Part shown: in pieces, positions 1 to 7,051 of the stretch
Numbering within the stretch: position 1 is the stretch's first letter
How the letters are laid out: every line of letters starts with the position of its first letter
Origin: JBFIHF01 sp964411125
GTDB lineage: Bacteria > Myxococcota_A > Bradymonadia > Bradymonadales > Bradymonadaceae
Length of the DNA: 36,282 nt
Assembly (NCBI GenBank): GCA_964411125.1
Contig: CAYPJU010000072.1
Coordinates: 1 to 36,282, forward strand
Direction of reading: 5' to 3'
Program-made: the position numbers and the translations under genes
Notes under the pieces: generated by a model
What the model was told of the DNA's origin: nothing
The model's input: the letters and a program-made list of their open reading frames with translations, nothing else
Database searches by the model: none

Positions 1-21
1 CGGCGTCGGAGCGCCCTGACC

Positions 22-71
22 GGACCGCGGCGCTCCGCCGCCGCGCGGACCGCGGTGCTCCGTGGCGGGCA
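22..71. repeat. 25-bp imperfect direct repeat, two copies
   Basis: Two adjacent 25-bp units (22-46 and 47-71) both begin GGACCGCGG and continue with a GCTCCG core, differing at a few positions. They lie just beyond the stop codon of the minus-strand Cys-rich gene. No function can be assigned; it is simple GC-rich tandem sequence at the window edge. Confidence 0.6.
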
Positions 72-86
72 GAGCGGGGTTTGGGT

Positions 87-779
87 TTACGGGGGGGGCA
101 GAAACGGCTGACACGACGTGTCTCCGTCCCCTTCGCCCGGAATGCAGAAGGGTGCGTCCGTGGGACAGTCCGCGTCGGTTCGGCACTCGGAGGAGTCGTA
201 CGTACAGTGAAACCCTTCGAGACGCCCGGAGCAGGGCGCCAGAAACGGAAGGCAACGTCCTCCGTCGTCGGCCTTGCAGTCACGGTCGAACGCACACTGG
301 GGATCGATGCAGCGGGAGACGGGTTCGCCGAACGCGCCGGCCGGCACGCAGACTCCAGGTGAGCCGTCACAGTCCGCGGCCGAGTCGCAGGCATCGTACA
401 TGCAGCTCGTCATCCCCGACGGTGGTGCTCCGCCACAATGGAAGATTGGTGCGTTCACGCACGCTCCGCCGGCCCTCTCGGTACAATCGGTGTGCTCGCA
501 GCACTCGTCGTCGGCGCCGGGTTGAACGCAGTCGGGCGGCTCGATCGGTTGCGTCGCGCAGGTGCCCCAACCGTCCGGGGCCCCGACAGGGACGGCGACG
601 CAGGTACCGTCGGGTTCACAGTCGCTGTCGGACGTGCACGTCCCACGAGACTCTTGGCCCATGTCGGCCTCCGCGAGGTCGCGTGTAGCTGAGCCGTCGA
701 GCGCCAGGTCGGGCGCGAAAGAACTCCCGTCGGGTGGTGACTGGGAGGCATCAGCTACCTCAGGGCCGGCAGCGCTCAA
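87..779 (-). CDS. Cys-rich protein with D-x-D-C repeats, no visible signal peptide
   Basis: From the TTG at 777-779 this encodes 230 residues. About 45 residues of low-complexity Ser/Asp/Ala sequence, typical of the linker after a lipobox, are followed by repeated Cys-rich units (TSDSDCEPDGTC, CEHTDCTERAGGAC, DSAADCDGSPGVC, RTDADCPTDAPFC). This is the same style of unit as in the proteins at 2456, 18954 and 27748, which do have lipoprotein signals. None is visible here. The frame stays open upstream to 1016, but that stretch is Arg-rich antisense-like sequence and overlaps a more credible ORF, so I end the gene at the TTG that overlaps the TGA of the upstream gene (TTGA). The gene ends in PPP-stop beside a run of eight C, a possible slippage site. 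It may be a truncated relic of a lipoprotein. Function unknown; the family is probably surface exposed. Confidence 0.6.
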   Translation of the reverse strand: MSAAGPEVADASQSPPDGSSFAPDLALDGSATRDLAEADMGQESRGTCTSDSDCEPDGTCVAVPVGAPDGWGTCATQPIEPPDCVQPGADDECCEHTDCTERAGGACVNAPIFHCGGAPPSGMTSCMYDACDSAADCDGSPGVCVPAGAFGEPVSRCIDPQCAFDRDCKADDGGRCLPFLAPCSGRLEGFHCTYDSSECRTDADCPTDAPFCIPGEGDGDTSCQPFLPPP

Positions 780-1024
780 GGTTCGCGGTCGTAGAGGTGG
801 TCGTTCGATGCGGCCTCTTTCGTGGTCGCCTCCACGTCGGGCGCGCCCTTCACGATGACCTCGTCCTTGTTCAGCCACGGGCGGTATCGCGCGTGCATGA
901 GGCGTGGGAGTTCTTCGCTGGTGCCCACGTAGACGTCGGCGATGAAGTAGACGTATTCCTCGTACAGCTCTGCGTCCGCTCCCTCGAGCCGTTCGAAACA
1001 GTCGGGGTCCACGCACGCCATCAC
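776..1024 (-). CDS. 82-residue protein of unknown function
   Basis: A small acidic protein starting at GTG 1024 or the adjacent ATG 1021 (MMACVDPDCFERLEG). It has a plausible soluble composition with aromatic residues (ELYEEYVYFIADVYVG, RYRPWLNKDEVI) and no signal peptide or membrane segment. Its stop overlaps the TTG proposed as start of the Cys-rich gene, so the two would be translationally coupled. I do not recognise the family. An alternative is that this is the 5' part of one ancestral gene whose 3' part is the Cys-rich ORF, separated by a frameshift; the compositions are so different that a junction of unrelated sequences seems likelier. Confidence 0.5.
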   Translation of the reverse strand: MMACVDPDCFERLEGADAELYEEYVYFIADVYVGTSEELPRLMHARYRPWLNKDEVIVKGAPDVEATTKEAASNDHLYDREP

Positions 1025-1080
1025 GCGAACGCAGTTCTCGCCGTGGTCATCGGGGCACGGGTGGTGGCCGTGTAAGCATG

Positions 1081-1095
1081 TGGTCTAGTAGACCA
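1081..1095. other. Short perfect hairpin in intergenic gap
   Basis: TGGTCT (1081-1086) and AGACCA (1090-1095) are perfect complements around a 3-nt loop. It sits between the start of the 82-residue gene and the stop of the MYXO-CTERM-like gene. There is no T-run on either strand, so a simple intrinsic terminator is not supported. It could be an operator or chance. Confidence 0.3.
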
Positions 1096-1190
1096 ATCCA
1101 GCGACGGCAGCAACGCTGCGGCCCTACACGACGCCTGAGGTCGCCGAAGTCCTGTGGGTGGCTTCACAGTCAAGTGCAACTTCCACGTCG

Positions 1191-2045
1191 TCAAAGCGCG
1201 CCAAACGGACCGGGTCGCTTCGTCGCCGCACGGACCGCACCGCCCTTTCGTCGGAGACGGCCTGCGAAGACCAGGGCGACGAACGCGGGCAGCCAGGTGG
1301 GCGGCTCGCCCGAGGCGCTCGCGCATTCGCTGCCGTTTTGCGGCGTGGGGCCGCGATTCGCTGCTGCCTCTGGCTGCTCGGGGACCGGTGCGGCGGGTGG
1401 CGGCTCCAGCAACTTTTGCTTCGACGAGGGATGCCACGTCAGGGTGAAACCCGACTTCGGGTCATGCTTTGCGCGAGCGTAGAGCGTGATCCGCCGTTGG
1501 GAGCGCGGCAGGTCCTCCTCGAAGGAGACTTCGATCGGCAGGCCCCTCAGCCAGGTGCACGGTGGAGGAGCGTCCGCGACTGTTCCCTCGAGTTTGGTGC
1601 CCTCACCGGTGCGGTACGAACGACGGCGAGGGTCGACCTTCACTTCGCACTCGACGGGCCCTTTCGCGGCCGCACCGACCAGCGCCAGTGCGGCCGCCGA
1701 CCCTTCCCCACCCCTTGCCCAGCTGCTGCTGGACCCGGCTAGCGCGTCCGACGTCAGCGAGGCCTCGAGCGCATGGACCTGCCCAGCTCGAAGGTCCGGG
1801 ATCGGGTCGAGAAGCGTGAACTCGCGCTCTCCTCCGATGAGTCGACCGCAATCTTCACTGTGGCCACCGGTCGGCTTCGAAAGCAGGACCCGCGCCGTGA
1901 AGCCCTGCCGGTCTGTTGCGCCGTCGGAGACCGAAACGACTTCGACGACCGTCGAACACGTCCGAAATCCCGACGCGAAAGCCGGAGAAGCGTGGCCAGC
2001 GAGGAACAGGACGAACGCGAACGCAGTGATGACAGGTCGGGACAC
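1191..2045 (-). CDS. Secreted protein with MYXO-CTERM-like C-terminal anchor
   Basis: The 284-residue product starts at GTG 2045. Residues 1-25 form a Sec signal peptide (hydrophobic ITAFAFVLFLAGHASPAFA, likely cut after AFA). The middle is a soluble domain with four Cys, and no family is recognised. The C-terminus has a Pro/Glu-rich linker, a small motif ECASASGEP, a hydrophobic segment WLPAFVALVFAG and a basic stretch RLRRKGG. That order matches the MYXO-CTERM sorting signal of myxobacteria, though about 16 further residues follow the basic cluster, which is longer than usual. Inference: exported and retained at the cell surface by a myxosortase-type system. An 8-bp hairpin lies just upstream of the start codon, and no clear Shine-Dalgarno was seen. 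Confidence 0.75.
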   Translation of the reverse strand: MSRPVITAFAFVLFLAGHASPAFASGFRTCSTVVEVVSVSDGATDRQGFTARVLLSKPTGGHSEDCGRLIGGEREFTLLDPIPDLRAGQVHALEASLTSDALAGSSSSWARGGEGSAAALALVGAAAKGPVECEVKVDPRRRSYRTGEGTKLEGTVADAPPPCTWLRGLPIEVSFEEDLPRSQRRITLYARAKHDPKSGFTLTWHPSSKQKLLEPPPAAPVPEQPEAAANRGPTPQNGSECASASGEPPTWLPAFVALVFAGRLRRKGGAVRAATKRPGPFGAL

Positions 2046-2415
2046 GATGCCATTGTAGGGACGGCCAGGAACGGCCGTCCAGTGACTCTATCGACCTGGC
2101 CGACGAGGGCGGCGCGATGCAAAGCGCCACGGCCTCGGGGAAGCCGGGGCCTCGGTGTTCGACGGTCTGCATGGTCGACGGCGGCTGACACACCGTCTCG
2201 GCCTGAATCCCGTCACCGTCGAGGTCGGCTACGGAGAGATCGACGCGCGCGTCGTCGGTTAAGGGGCCCACCAGGCTCGACATCTCGATTTCTCGGTCGA
2301 ACGCGACCGGGAGCGGCGTAGGAACCGCGGTCGTGCGCGGATCCGTCGGACGGTCATTCACCAGACTCCAGACAATTCCCCACCGCCACGGGGTGTCGTG
2401 AAACGGACTCTCCAT
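2046..2415 (-). other. Intergenic stretch with a possible gene remnant
   Basis: No confident gene lies between 2045 and 2456. On the minus strand a frame opening at ATG 2415 reads a protein-like stretch (MESPFHDTPWRWGIVWSL; DLSVADLDGDGIQAETVC, an FG-GAP/calcium-loop-like DxDxDG) with GC-rich third positions. It then runs on through the start of the next gene in the wrong frame. This looks like the 5' part of a decayed or frameshifted gene, or a short protein of uncertain end. The 8-bp hairpin at 2059-2080 lies within it. Confidence 0.3.
2059..2080. other. 8-bp perfect hairpin upstream of GTG start
   Basis: GGACGGCC (2059-2066) and GGCCGTCC (2073-2080) pair perfectly around a 6-nt loop. On the minus strand it ends 13 nt before the GTG start at 2045, where a ribosome-binding site would be. 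It could affect initiation or terminate an upstream transcript, but there is no T-run. Confidence 0.4.
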
Positions 2416-2455
2416 TTCGTTAGTGTCACCGGTGTCCACGACTAGAAGGGGAGCG

Positions 2456-3088
2456 ATGAACCAGTTGAAGATCCAAATTGCCGCCATCGTCGTCTGCGCG
2501 ATCGGCGCGGCTTGCTCTGGAGCCGGCACCGACAGCGTCGATACGCGCAGCGATGCCGGGCTCGAAACGACGAAGCCCGACGCGAACGTATGCGAGGTTT
2601 CGGGCGAGGGGCGCCCGGCGGCGGCTACATGCGAGGGAGCCCGCGACCCAGGACCGTACCGGAGCGGGCTTTCGGACGCCTGCAACGACTTCCGTGAAGG
2701 ATGCGAAACGGACGCGGACTGCAGCGACGGCGACGGCGGCCGATGTCTGGTCGACGACGACGACGTGTCGCGCTGCACCTACGACGAATGCTTCGAGGAT
2801 GACGATTGCCCATCGGGCAGCGTCTGCGTTTGCGGAGGTGCCGATGGCCCGGGAAACCACTGCGCGACGCGGGGTGATTGCCGGGTGGACGCCGACTGCG
2901 GGAACGGCGGCGTCTGCAGCCCCAGCCGCGACTTCTGCGGCGACGAGCGCATCGTCGGGTTCTTTTGTCGGACGTGCGACGACGAATGCGTGGCGGACTC
3001 GGACTGCGCGGCTGATGACTACTGCGGGTTCGACCAGAACGTCGGCGCGTGGCGCTGCTTCGAACCATCCGGATGTGCGTGCGAGTGA
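2456..3088 (+). CDS. Cys-rich lipoprotein with D-x-D-C repeats
   Basis: A 210-residue protein starting at ATG 2456, preceded by AGGGGAG. The N-terminus MNQLKIQIAAIVVCAIGAAC is a lipoprotein signal with a lipobox ending in Cys20. A Ser/Asp/Thr-rich linker follows. From about residue 75 there are repeated disulfide-type units (CETDADCSDGDGGRC, CFEDDDCPSGSVC, CRVDADCGNGGVC, CVADSDCAADDYC), resembling the Dickkopf-like units common in myxobacterial surface proteins. It ends in Cys-Glu with no C-terminal anchor. It is related in style to the proteins at 87, 18954 and 27748. Inference: outer-membrane or surface lipoprotein; function unknown. Confidence 0.8.
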   Translation: MNQLKIQIAAIVVCAIGAACSGAGTDSVDTRSDAGLETTKPDANVCEVSGEGRPAAATCEGARDPGPYRSGLSDACNDFREGCETDADCSDGDGGRCLVDDDDVSRCTYDECFEDDDCPSGSVCVCGGADGPGNHCATRGDCRVDADCGNGGVCSPSRDFCGDERIVGFFCRTCDDECVADSDCAADDYCGFDQNVGAWRCFEPSGCACE

Positions 3089-3199
3089 GCAGCACGGTGG
3101 GTGTTGCGGGGCCTGGTGGCGGTTCGACGAATCGCGGCGAAGGCCGCGGATCGGTCGAACGACCACCAGATCCCGGCCAGCGCCACCGACCGCTGCGGA

Positions 3200-3517
3200 C
3201 TACATCGGGATCATCTGGGTGAACTGGAAGAGGCTACCGAGGGTGCCTTCGTCGACGTTGTGCGCGTCGGCGGCGTTGGAGATCACGCCGGGGACGTTGC
3301 CGGTGTAGCCGTCGATGGCGACGCCGACGAGCGCGGCGATTTCGTCGGGGATGCCGCACGATTCGAACAGGGCGTTCACGATGGAACCGGGGCCGCCGTT
3401 GGCTTCGGCGAGCTTCTCGGGGTCGCGAATCCCGACGAGATCACAAATTTCTCCGAAAATTTTGTTTTGCTGGATGGCGGGGTTAGCGACGAGTTGGCTC
3501 AAAGGTCCGTCAATCAT
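3200..3517 (-). CDS. Small orphan protein, 105 residues
   Basis: The ATG at 3517 is preceded by a strong AGGAGG seven nt upstream, which supports real and possibly high translation. The product (MIDGPLSQLVANPAIQQNKI...) is soluble with no signal peptide or membrane span. It has predicted helices, two Cys (FGEICDLVG, FESCGIPDE) and a Gly-rich middle (NGGPGSIVNALF). I do not recognise the family. It stands alone, convergent with the lipoprotein gene at 2456 and divergent from the acetyltransferase. The shared upstream gap of about 325 bp holds a dispersed 45-bp repeat and otherwise nothing I can assign. Confidence 0.75.
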   Translation of the reverse strand: MIDGPLSQLVANPAIQQNKIFGEICDLVGIRDPEKLAEANGGPGSIVNALFESCGIPDEIAALVGVAIDGYTGNVPGVISNAADAHNVDEGTLGSLFQFTQMIPM

Positions 3518-3556
3518 GTTTGTCCTCCTGTGTGTGTGACAACGTTTGGTGCGTCT

Positions 3557-3601
3557 ACATACGTTTTCGGCCGCGACCTCTCTCCGTTGCGAAAAAAGTC
3601 G
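3557..3601 (+). repeat. Dispersed 45-bp repeat, copy 1
   Basis: This 45-bp stretch matches 8044-8088 at 41 of 45 positions, with an identical 17-bp core TACGTTTTCGGCCGCGA and a conserved CGTTGCGAA further on. It lies in the intergenic gap between the divergent genes at 3517 and 3843. A third, diverged inverted copy lies at about 7966-7977 and leftwards. It is not part of any credible gene. Confidence 0.75.
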
Positions 3602-3842
3602 GAATTTTCCGTGGTCGAATGCGAATTGAGTCCCCGCGAGTGCCAGATTCCCCCGATGGGACCTGCGTCTTGCGTTGCACGACGCGCGCAGCAGTTGTAC
3701 CTTGGAAGGACCGTAGAAACGGTCGTTCCAGGGTCGTTGCCCGCCCGTTCGTGCTCATGCCGACACGGAGCGTTGCATGTTGCATCTGAACGACCTTCTC
3801 GTAGCCACGACCACCACGACCCTCTCCGAGACCGAGGACCGG

Positions 3843-4631
3843 ATGTCCATCGAACGCGTCGAAGACCGAGAGGAGTTACGCGAGTTTCTGCTGGGGGACC
3901 GGCTGGCAAACGCCTACATGCTGGGCAATCTGGACCCGGCCTACTTTCAGTTCTGCCGCTGGTACGGGCAGCGGGGCGACGACGGCGCACTCGGAAGCGT
4001 CGTGCTGCTCTACACGGGATTGAGCATTCCGGTCGTCTTCATGGCGGGGACCGAGCCCGACTTCGAGAATCTGCTGCGGCAGGCGGCGCAGCACCTCCCC
4101 GAGCGGTTCCACTTTCACGTGCTCGAAGATCAGATGGACGTCGTCCGCGAGGTGTTTCATCCCGCGAGCGCCGTGCGGATGAAGCGGATGGGGTTGCACC
4201 GTGACGCGTACGCGCGGCGGGACGCCCGTCCCGCCGACGTCAAACCGCAACGGCTGGGTCATCGCGACACCGCCGCGATCATGAACCTCTACCAGCACTA
4301 TCCCGACAACTTCTTCGAGCCGTACCAGCTCGAGACGGGCCTCTACTTCGGGGTTCGCGACGAGGAGCTGGGCCTGTCGAGCATCGCCGGGATCCACGTC
4401 GTCAGCGAAGACCACGACGTCGCCGTCATCGGCAACTTCGTCACCCACCCGCGCCGCCGCGGTCGCGGGCTCGCGAGTGCCTGTACCTCGCGCCTCCTCG
4501 ACGACCTCTTCGAGCGCGTCTCCTACGTCGCCCTCAACGTTCAGGAAGACAACGAACCCGCCGTCCGTCTCTATGGCAACTTCGGGTTCGAGCAGAACAA
4601 CGTCTTCTACGAAGGTCGCACGACCGAATAG
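3843..4631 (+). CDS. GNAT-family N-acetyltransferase (FR47-like)
   Basis: A 262-residue protein from ATG 3843 (preceded by GAGG at 5 nt). An in-frame ATG at 3777, also with a GGAG, would add 22 Thr-rich residues that do not look like part of the domain. The N-terminal half (RLANAYMLGNLDPAYF) resembles the regulatory half of two-part GNAT proteins. The C-terminal half holds the acetyl-CoA fold: beta-4 VIGNFVTHP, pyrophosphate loop RRRGRGLAS, then VALNVQEDNEPAVRLYGNFGF, the classic N-x-x-A-x-x-L-Y-x-x-x-G-F end of motif B. It should transfer an acetyl group from acetyl-CoA to an unknown amine. No operon partner; it is followed by repeat-filled intergenic DNA. Confidence 0.88.
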   Translation: MSIERVEDREELREFLLGDRLANAYMLGNLDPAYFQFCRWYGQRGDDGALGSVVLLYTGLSIPVVFMAGTEPDFENLLRQAAQHLPERFHFHVLEDQMDVVREVFHPASAVRMKRMGLHRDAYARRDARPADVKPQRLGHRDTAAIMNLYQHYPDNFFEPYQLETGLYFGVRDEELGLSSIAGIHVVSEDHDVAVIGNFVTHPRRRGRGLASACTSRLLDDLFERVSYVALNVQEDNEPAVRLYGNFGFEQNNVFYEGRTTE

Positions 4632-4653
4632 GTCGCCCAGAATAGTTCATCCC

Positions 4654-4685
4654 TCCCCGGGTCCCCGGGTCCCCGGGTCCCCGGG
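4654..4685 (+). repeat. Tandem octamer TCCCCGGG x4
   Basis: Four perfect head-to-tail copies of the 8-bp palindromic unit TCCCCGGG begin 22 bp after the acetyltransferase stop. As a short perfect tandem array it may vary in copy number between strains. Confidence 0.85.
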
Positions 4686-4688
4686 CTC

Positions 4689-4747
4689 ACGCCGGCTTAC
4701 GTCCGGGGCTACGCGTCGCTTCGCGACGACGCCCGCTCACGCGGGCA
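4689..4747 (+). repeat. Triple-hairpin element, diverged copy K
   Basis: This is a diverged copy of the 62-bp element found at 31.2-31.8 and 35.0-35.3 kb. The GGGGCTAC linker (4705-4712) is conserved. Stem 2 (4714-4728, CGTCGC-TTC-GCGACG) carries a compensated C-G to T-A change and is one pair shorter. Stem 3 (4731-4746) is identical to the main type. Stem 1 is weakened. It lies 57 bp after the stop of the plus-strand acetyltransferase gene, in the sense orientation. Confidence 0.75.
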
Positions 4748-4764
4748 GGGCTCGGACCGCAACG

Positions 4765-4862
4765 TCGAGGGAGCCGGGCGAGACGCCCGCTCACCGATCG
4801 AGGGAGCCGGGCGAGACGTTCGCTCACCGTCGAGGGAGCCGGGCGAGACGCCCGCTCACCGA
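4765..4862 (+). repeat. Three tandem 32-33-bp units, each with a hairpin
   Basis: Units at 4765-4797, 4798-4829 and 4830-4862 are nearly identical. Each contains CGGGCG-AGA-CGCCCG, a perfect 6-bp hairpin, except unit 2, where a CC to TT change (GACGTTCGC) breaks the pairing. The right arm CGCCCGCTCAC is shared with stem 3 of the neighbouring triple-hairpin element, suggesting the array grew from a piece of it. With the octamers and element K it fills most of the gap 4632-4960, where no gene is seen. Confidence 0.85.
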
Positions 4863-4960
4863 AGCCAAGCTCACACCTCATCGAACTTGGGAACTGAGCA
4901 AATCGGCGTATTCTGTGGGCGCCGCCGCAGGGGCGGCGTGACTTCGCAGGTCCTCCGAGC

Positions 4961-7051
4961 GTGAGAGAAACACCTTTCGAACGAGCCTTCTTCGCGGCGC
5001 TCCTTGGGGCGTGGACGTTTGCGCTCGCCGACGCGCTGGCGACGCAGCGGGGGTGGGGCGATGGGGCGCTGCATGCGCTCTATCTTGCGCCGTGGGCCGT
5101 GCTGGGGGCGACGGGGTGGGCGGCGGCGGTCACCGCGGCGCGTCGGGTGCTCGCGGGCGCGTCGCTCGGGGCGCTCGCCGTGGCCGCTTCGCTCGGTGCG
5201 GTGGCGAACTACGCCGCCGTGCTGGGGACGCGTGCATTTCGAAACGACGAGCTCGCAGCGCTCCTGGCGACGGTGGTTGCGGGCGCGGTGGTGGCGGCGG
5301 CGGCGGGGATCTACTGGCTGTCGGCGAAGGTTTTCGCGCGCCGGCCTCGTGTCGGCGCGGTGCTCGCCGTCATGGTGCCGGTCGCGGTCGCTGCGGGGCT
5401 GGGTTGGCACAATCGGGAGGGGTTTCGACAGCTCGACCGCTGGGTGATCGGCGCGCCGCTCGTCGCCCTCGCCGTCTTCGGGGCGGCGTGGTTCGCGCTT
5501 CGCTTCGTCCCGCGTAGCCGCGTGCGAGCGGTGGTGCTGGCGCCCGGGTTGGCGCTCGTCGGCGTGGTTGCGGCGGTTGCGGTGGGGAGTGCCCGGCCGA
5601 GCGTCGTGGGGCGGGCGGCAGACGACGGTCCCTGGTCGAAGGCGCTCGCGCGCGGCGTGCACCTGGCGACGGACTTCGATCGTGACGGCAGCTCGTCGTT
5701 CTTCGGTGGGGCGGACTGCGCACCGTTCGACGCGTCGGTGGGGCCGGGGAAACTCGAGATCCCCGACGACGGCATCGACAACAACTGTGTCGGCGGGGAC
5801 GCGACCGCGGATACGAAGGTCGTCCCTCCGACGTGGCAGGAGGTCCCCGACGAGTTTGCGAACCACAACGTCCTGCTCATCACGGTGGAGGCGCTCCGGC
5901 CCGACCATACGACCTTCGGGGGCTACGAACGCGACACGACGCCCAATCTCGCGAAGCTCGCCGAGACCTCGGTGGTGTTCGACAATTTCTACGCCTCGTC
6001 GACGTTCACGCGGCTGTCGCTGCCGTCGCTCTTCGCGTCGCGGACGCCGTCGCAGCTGGAGTTCGAGAAGCAGCCGAAGAAGAAGATGCCGCGGCTGATG
6101 GAGAGCAACCCGTGGCTGCCGCAGACGATGCGAGAGGCGGGCCTGAAGACGGGGGCGATCACGGCGAACTTCAGCGCGTTCACGAGCCGCGATTCGCTGG
6201 GGCTCGAGCGCGGCTTCACGATGTACGACTCGTCGCCGAAGATCCGCTACCGCGGAGGCACGATGCGCGGGTTCACCGCGAAGAAACAGGTCGACGAGGC
6301 GATCGACTTCGTGGGGGACGGCGAGAAGCGGTTCTTCCTGTGGGTGCACTTTCTGGAGCCGCACTACAAGTACGAGCGCTACCCGGGCGCCCCGAAGTGG
6401 GGTGACGAGCCGATCGACCTGTACGACAGCGAGATCTGGGGCGTCGATCACGAGTTGGGACGGCTCCTGGACCATCTGCGCAAGACGAAGCTCCTCGACG
6501 AGACGGTCGTCTTTCTCACGGGCGATCACGGCGAAGAGTTCGAAGAGCACGGGAAGCGGTTTCACGGCTCGAACCTCTACGAGCCGCAGGTCAGGACGGT
6601 GGGGCTGGCCCGGGTACCGGGGGTGGAAGCGCGCCGGGTGGTGGAGCCCGCTTCGACGGTGGACGTCGCTCCGACGCTCGCGAACCTCGCCCGCGTCCGA
6701 AAGGACTGGGAGCGCTGGTCGGGCCGCAACCTGAGTCCCGTGATGTTCGGGGGCGATGTGGAGGAGCGCCCGCTTGTGCTCGAGACGTGGTCGGTGACCA
6801 CTCTGGGCAATTACATGGCGGCGGTCGTGGCGTGGCCCTACAAGGGGATCTGGCGCGAGAAGGGGGCTTCGCTCGAGCTGTACGACCTCGCCCGCGACCG
6901 TGAGGAGTCCGAGAACCTCGCCGACGACGATGCGCATCGATCGGCGCGCGACAGCATCGAAGGAGTGCTGCACGGTTACATCGATCGGTACGAGCGGCGC
7001 TACGCCGACCCGCCCGCCACGCCGAAGCCCGAATCCGAGGAGAAGCAATGA
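4961..7051 (+). CDS. Membrane sulfatase-family hydrolase/transferase with MopE-type motif
   Basis: A 696-residue protein from GTG 4961. Residues 1-210 contain about six or seven hydrophobic segments. Residues 238-280 form a MopE-like metal-binding motif (DFDRDG, GGADC, EIPDDGIDNNCVGGD). From about 303 onward is an alkaline-phosphatase/sulfatase superfamily domain: metal-binding strand NVLLITVEALRPDH, nucleophile region STFTRLSLPSLFASR, HFLEPHYKYERYP, and the second metal site FLTGDHGEEFEEHG. The nucleophile segment has Thr/Ser and no C-x-P-S-R formylglycine motif, so a classical sulfatase is unlikely; a phospho-transferase or phosphodiesterase activity on envelope material is plausible. The domain would lie in the periplasm. 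The stop overlaps the next gene's start (ATGA), so the two are co-translated. Confidence 0.85.
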   Translation: MRETPFERAFFAALLGAWTFALADALATQRGWGDGALHALYLAPWAVLGATGWAAAVTAARRVLAGASLGALAVAASLGAVANYAAVLGTRAFRNDELAALLATVVAGAVVAAAAGIYWLSAKVFARRPRVGAVLAVMVPVAVAAGLGWHNREGFRQLDRWVIGAPLVALAVFGAAWFALRFVPRSRVRAVVLAPGLALVGVVAAVAVGSARPSVVGRAADDGPWSKALARGVHLATDFDRDGSSSFFGGADCAPFDASVGPGKLEIPDDGIDNNCVGGDATADTKVVPPTWQEVPDEFANHNVLLITVEALRPDHTTFGGYERDTTPNLAKLAETSVVFDNFYASSTFTRLSLPSLFASRTPSQLEFEKQPKKKMPRLMESNPWLPQTMREAGLKTGAITANFSAFTSRDSLGLERGFTMYDSSPKIRYRGGTMRGFTAKKQVDEAIDFVGDGEKRFFLWVHFLEPHYKYERYPGAPKWGDEPIDLYDSEIWGVDHELGRLLDHLRKTKLLDETVVFLTGDHGEEFEEHGKRFHGSNLYEPQVRTVGLARVPGVEARRVVEPASTVDVAPTLANLARVRKDWERWSGRNLSPVMFGGDVEERPLVLETWSVTTLGNYMAAVVAWPYKGIWREKGASLELYDLARDREESENLADDDAHRSARDSIEGVLHGYIDRYERRYADPPATPKPESEEKQ

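Noticed and set aside
4961..7051. Classical formylglycine sulfatase
   Set aside because: The C/S-x-P-S-R motif is absent; the nucleophile region is TRLSLPS.
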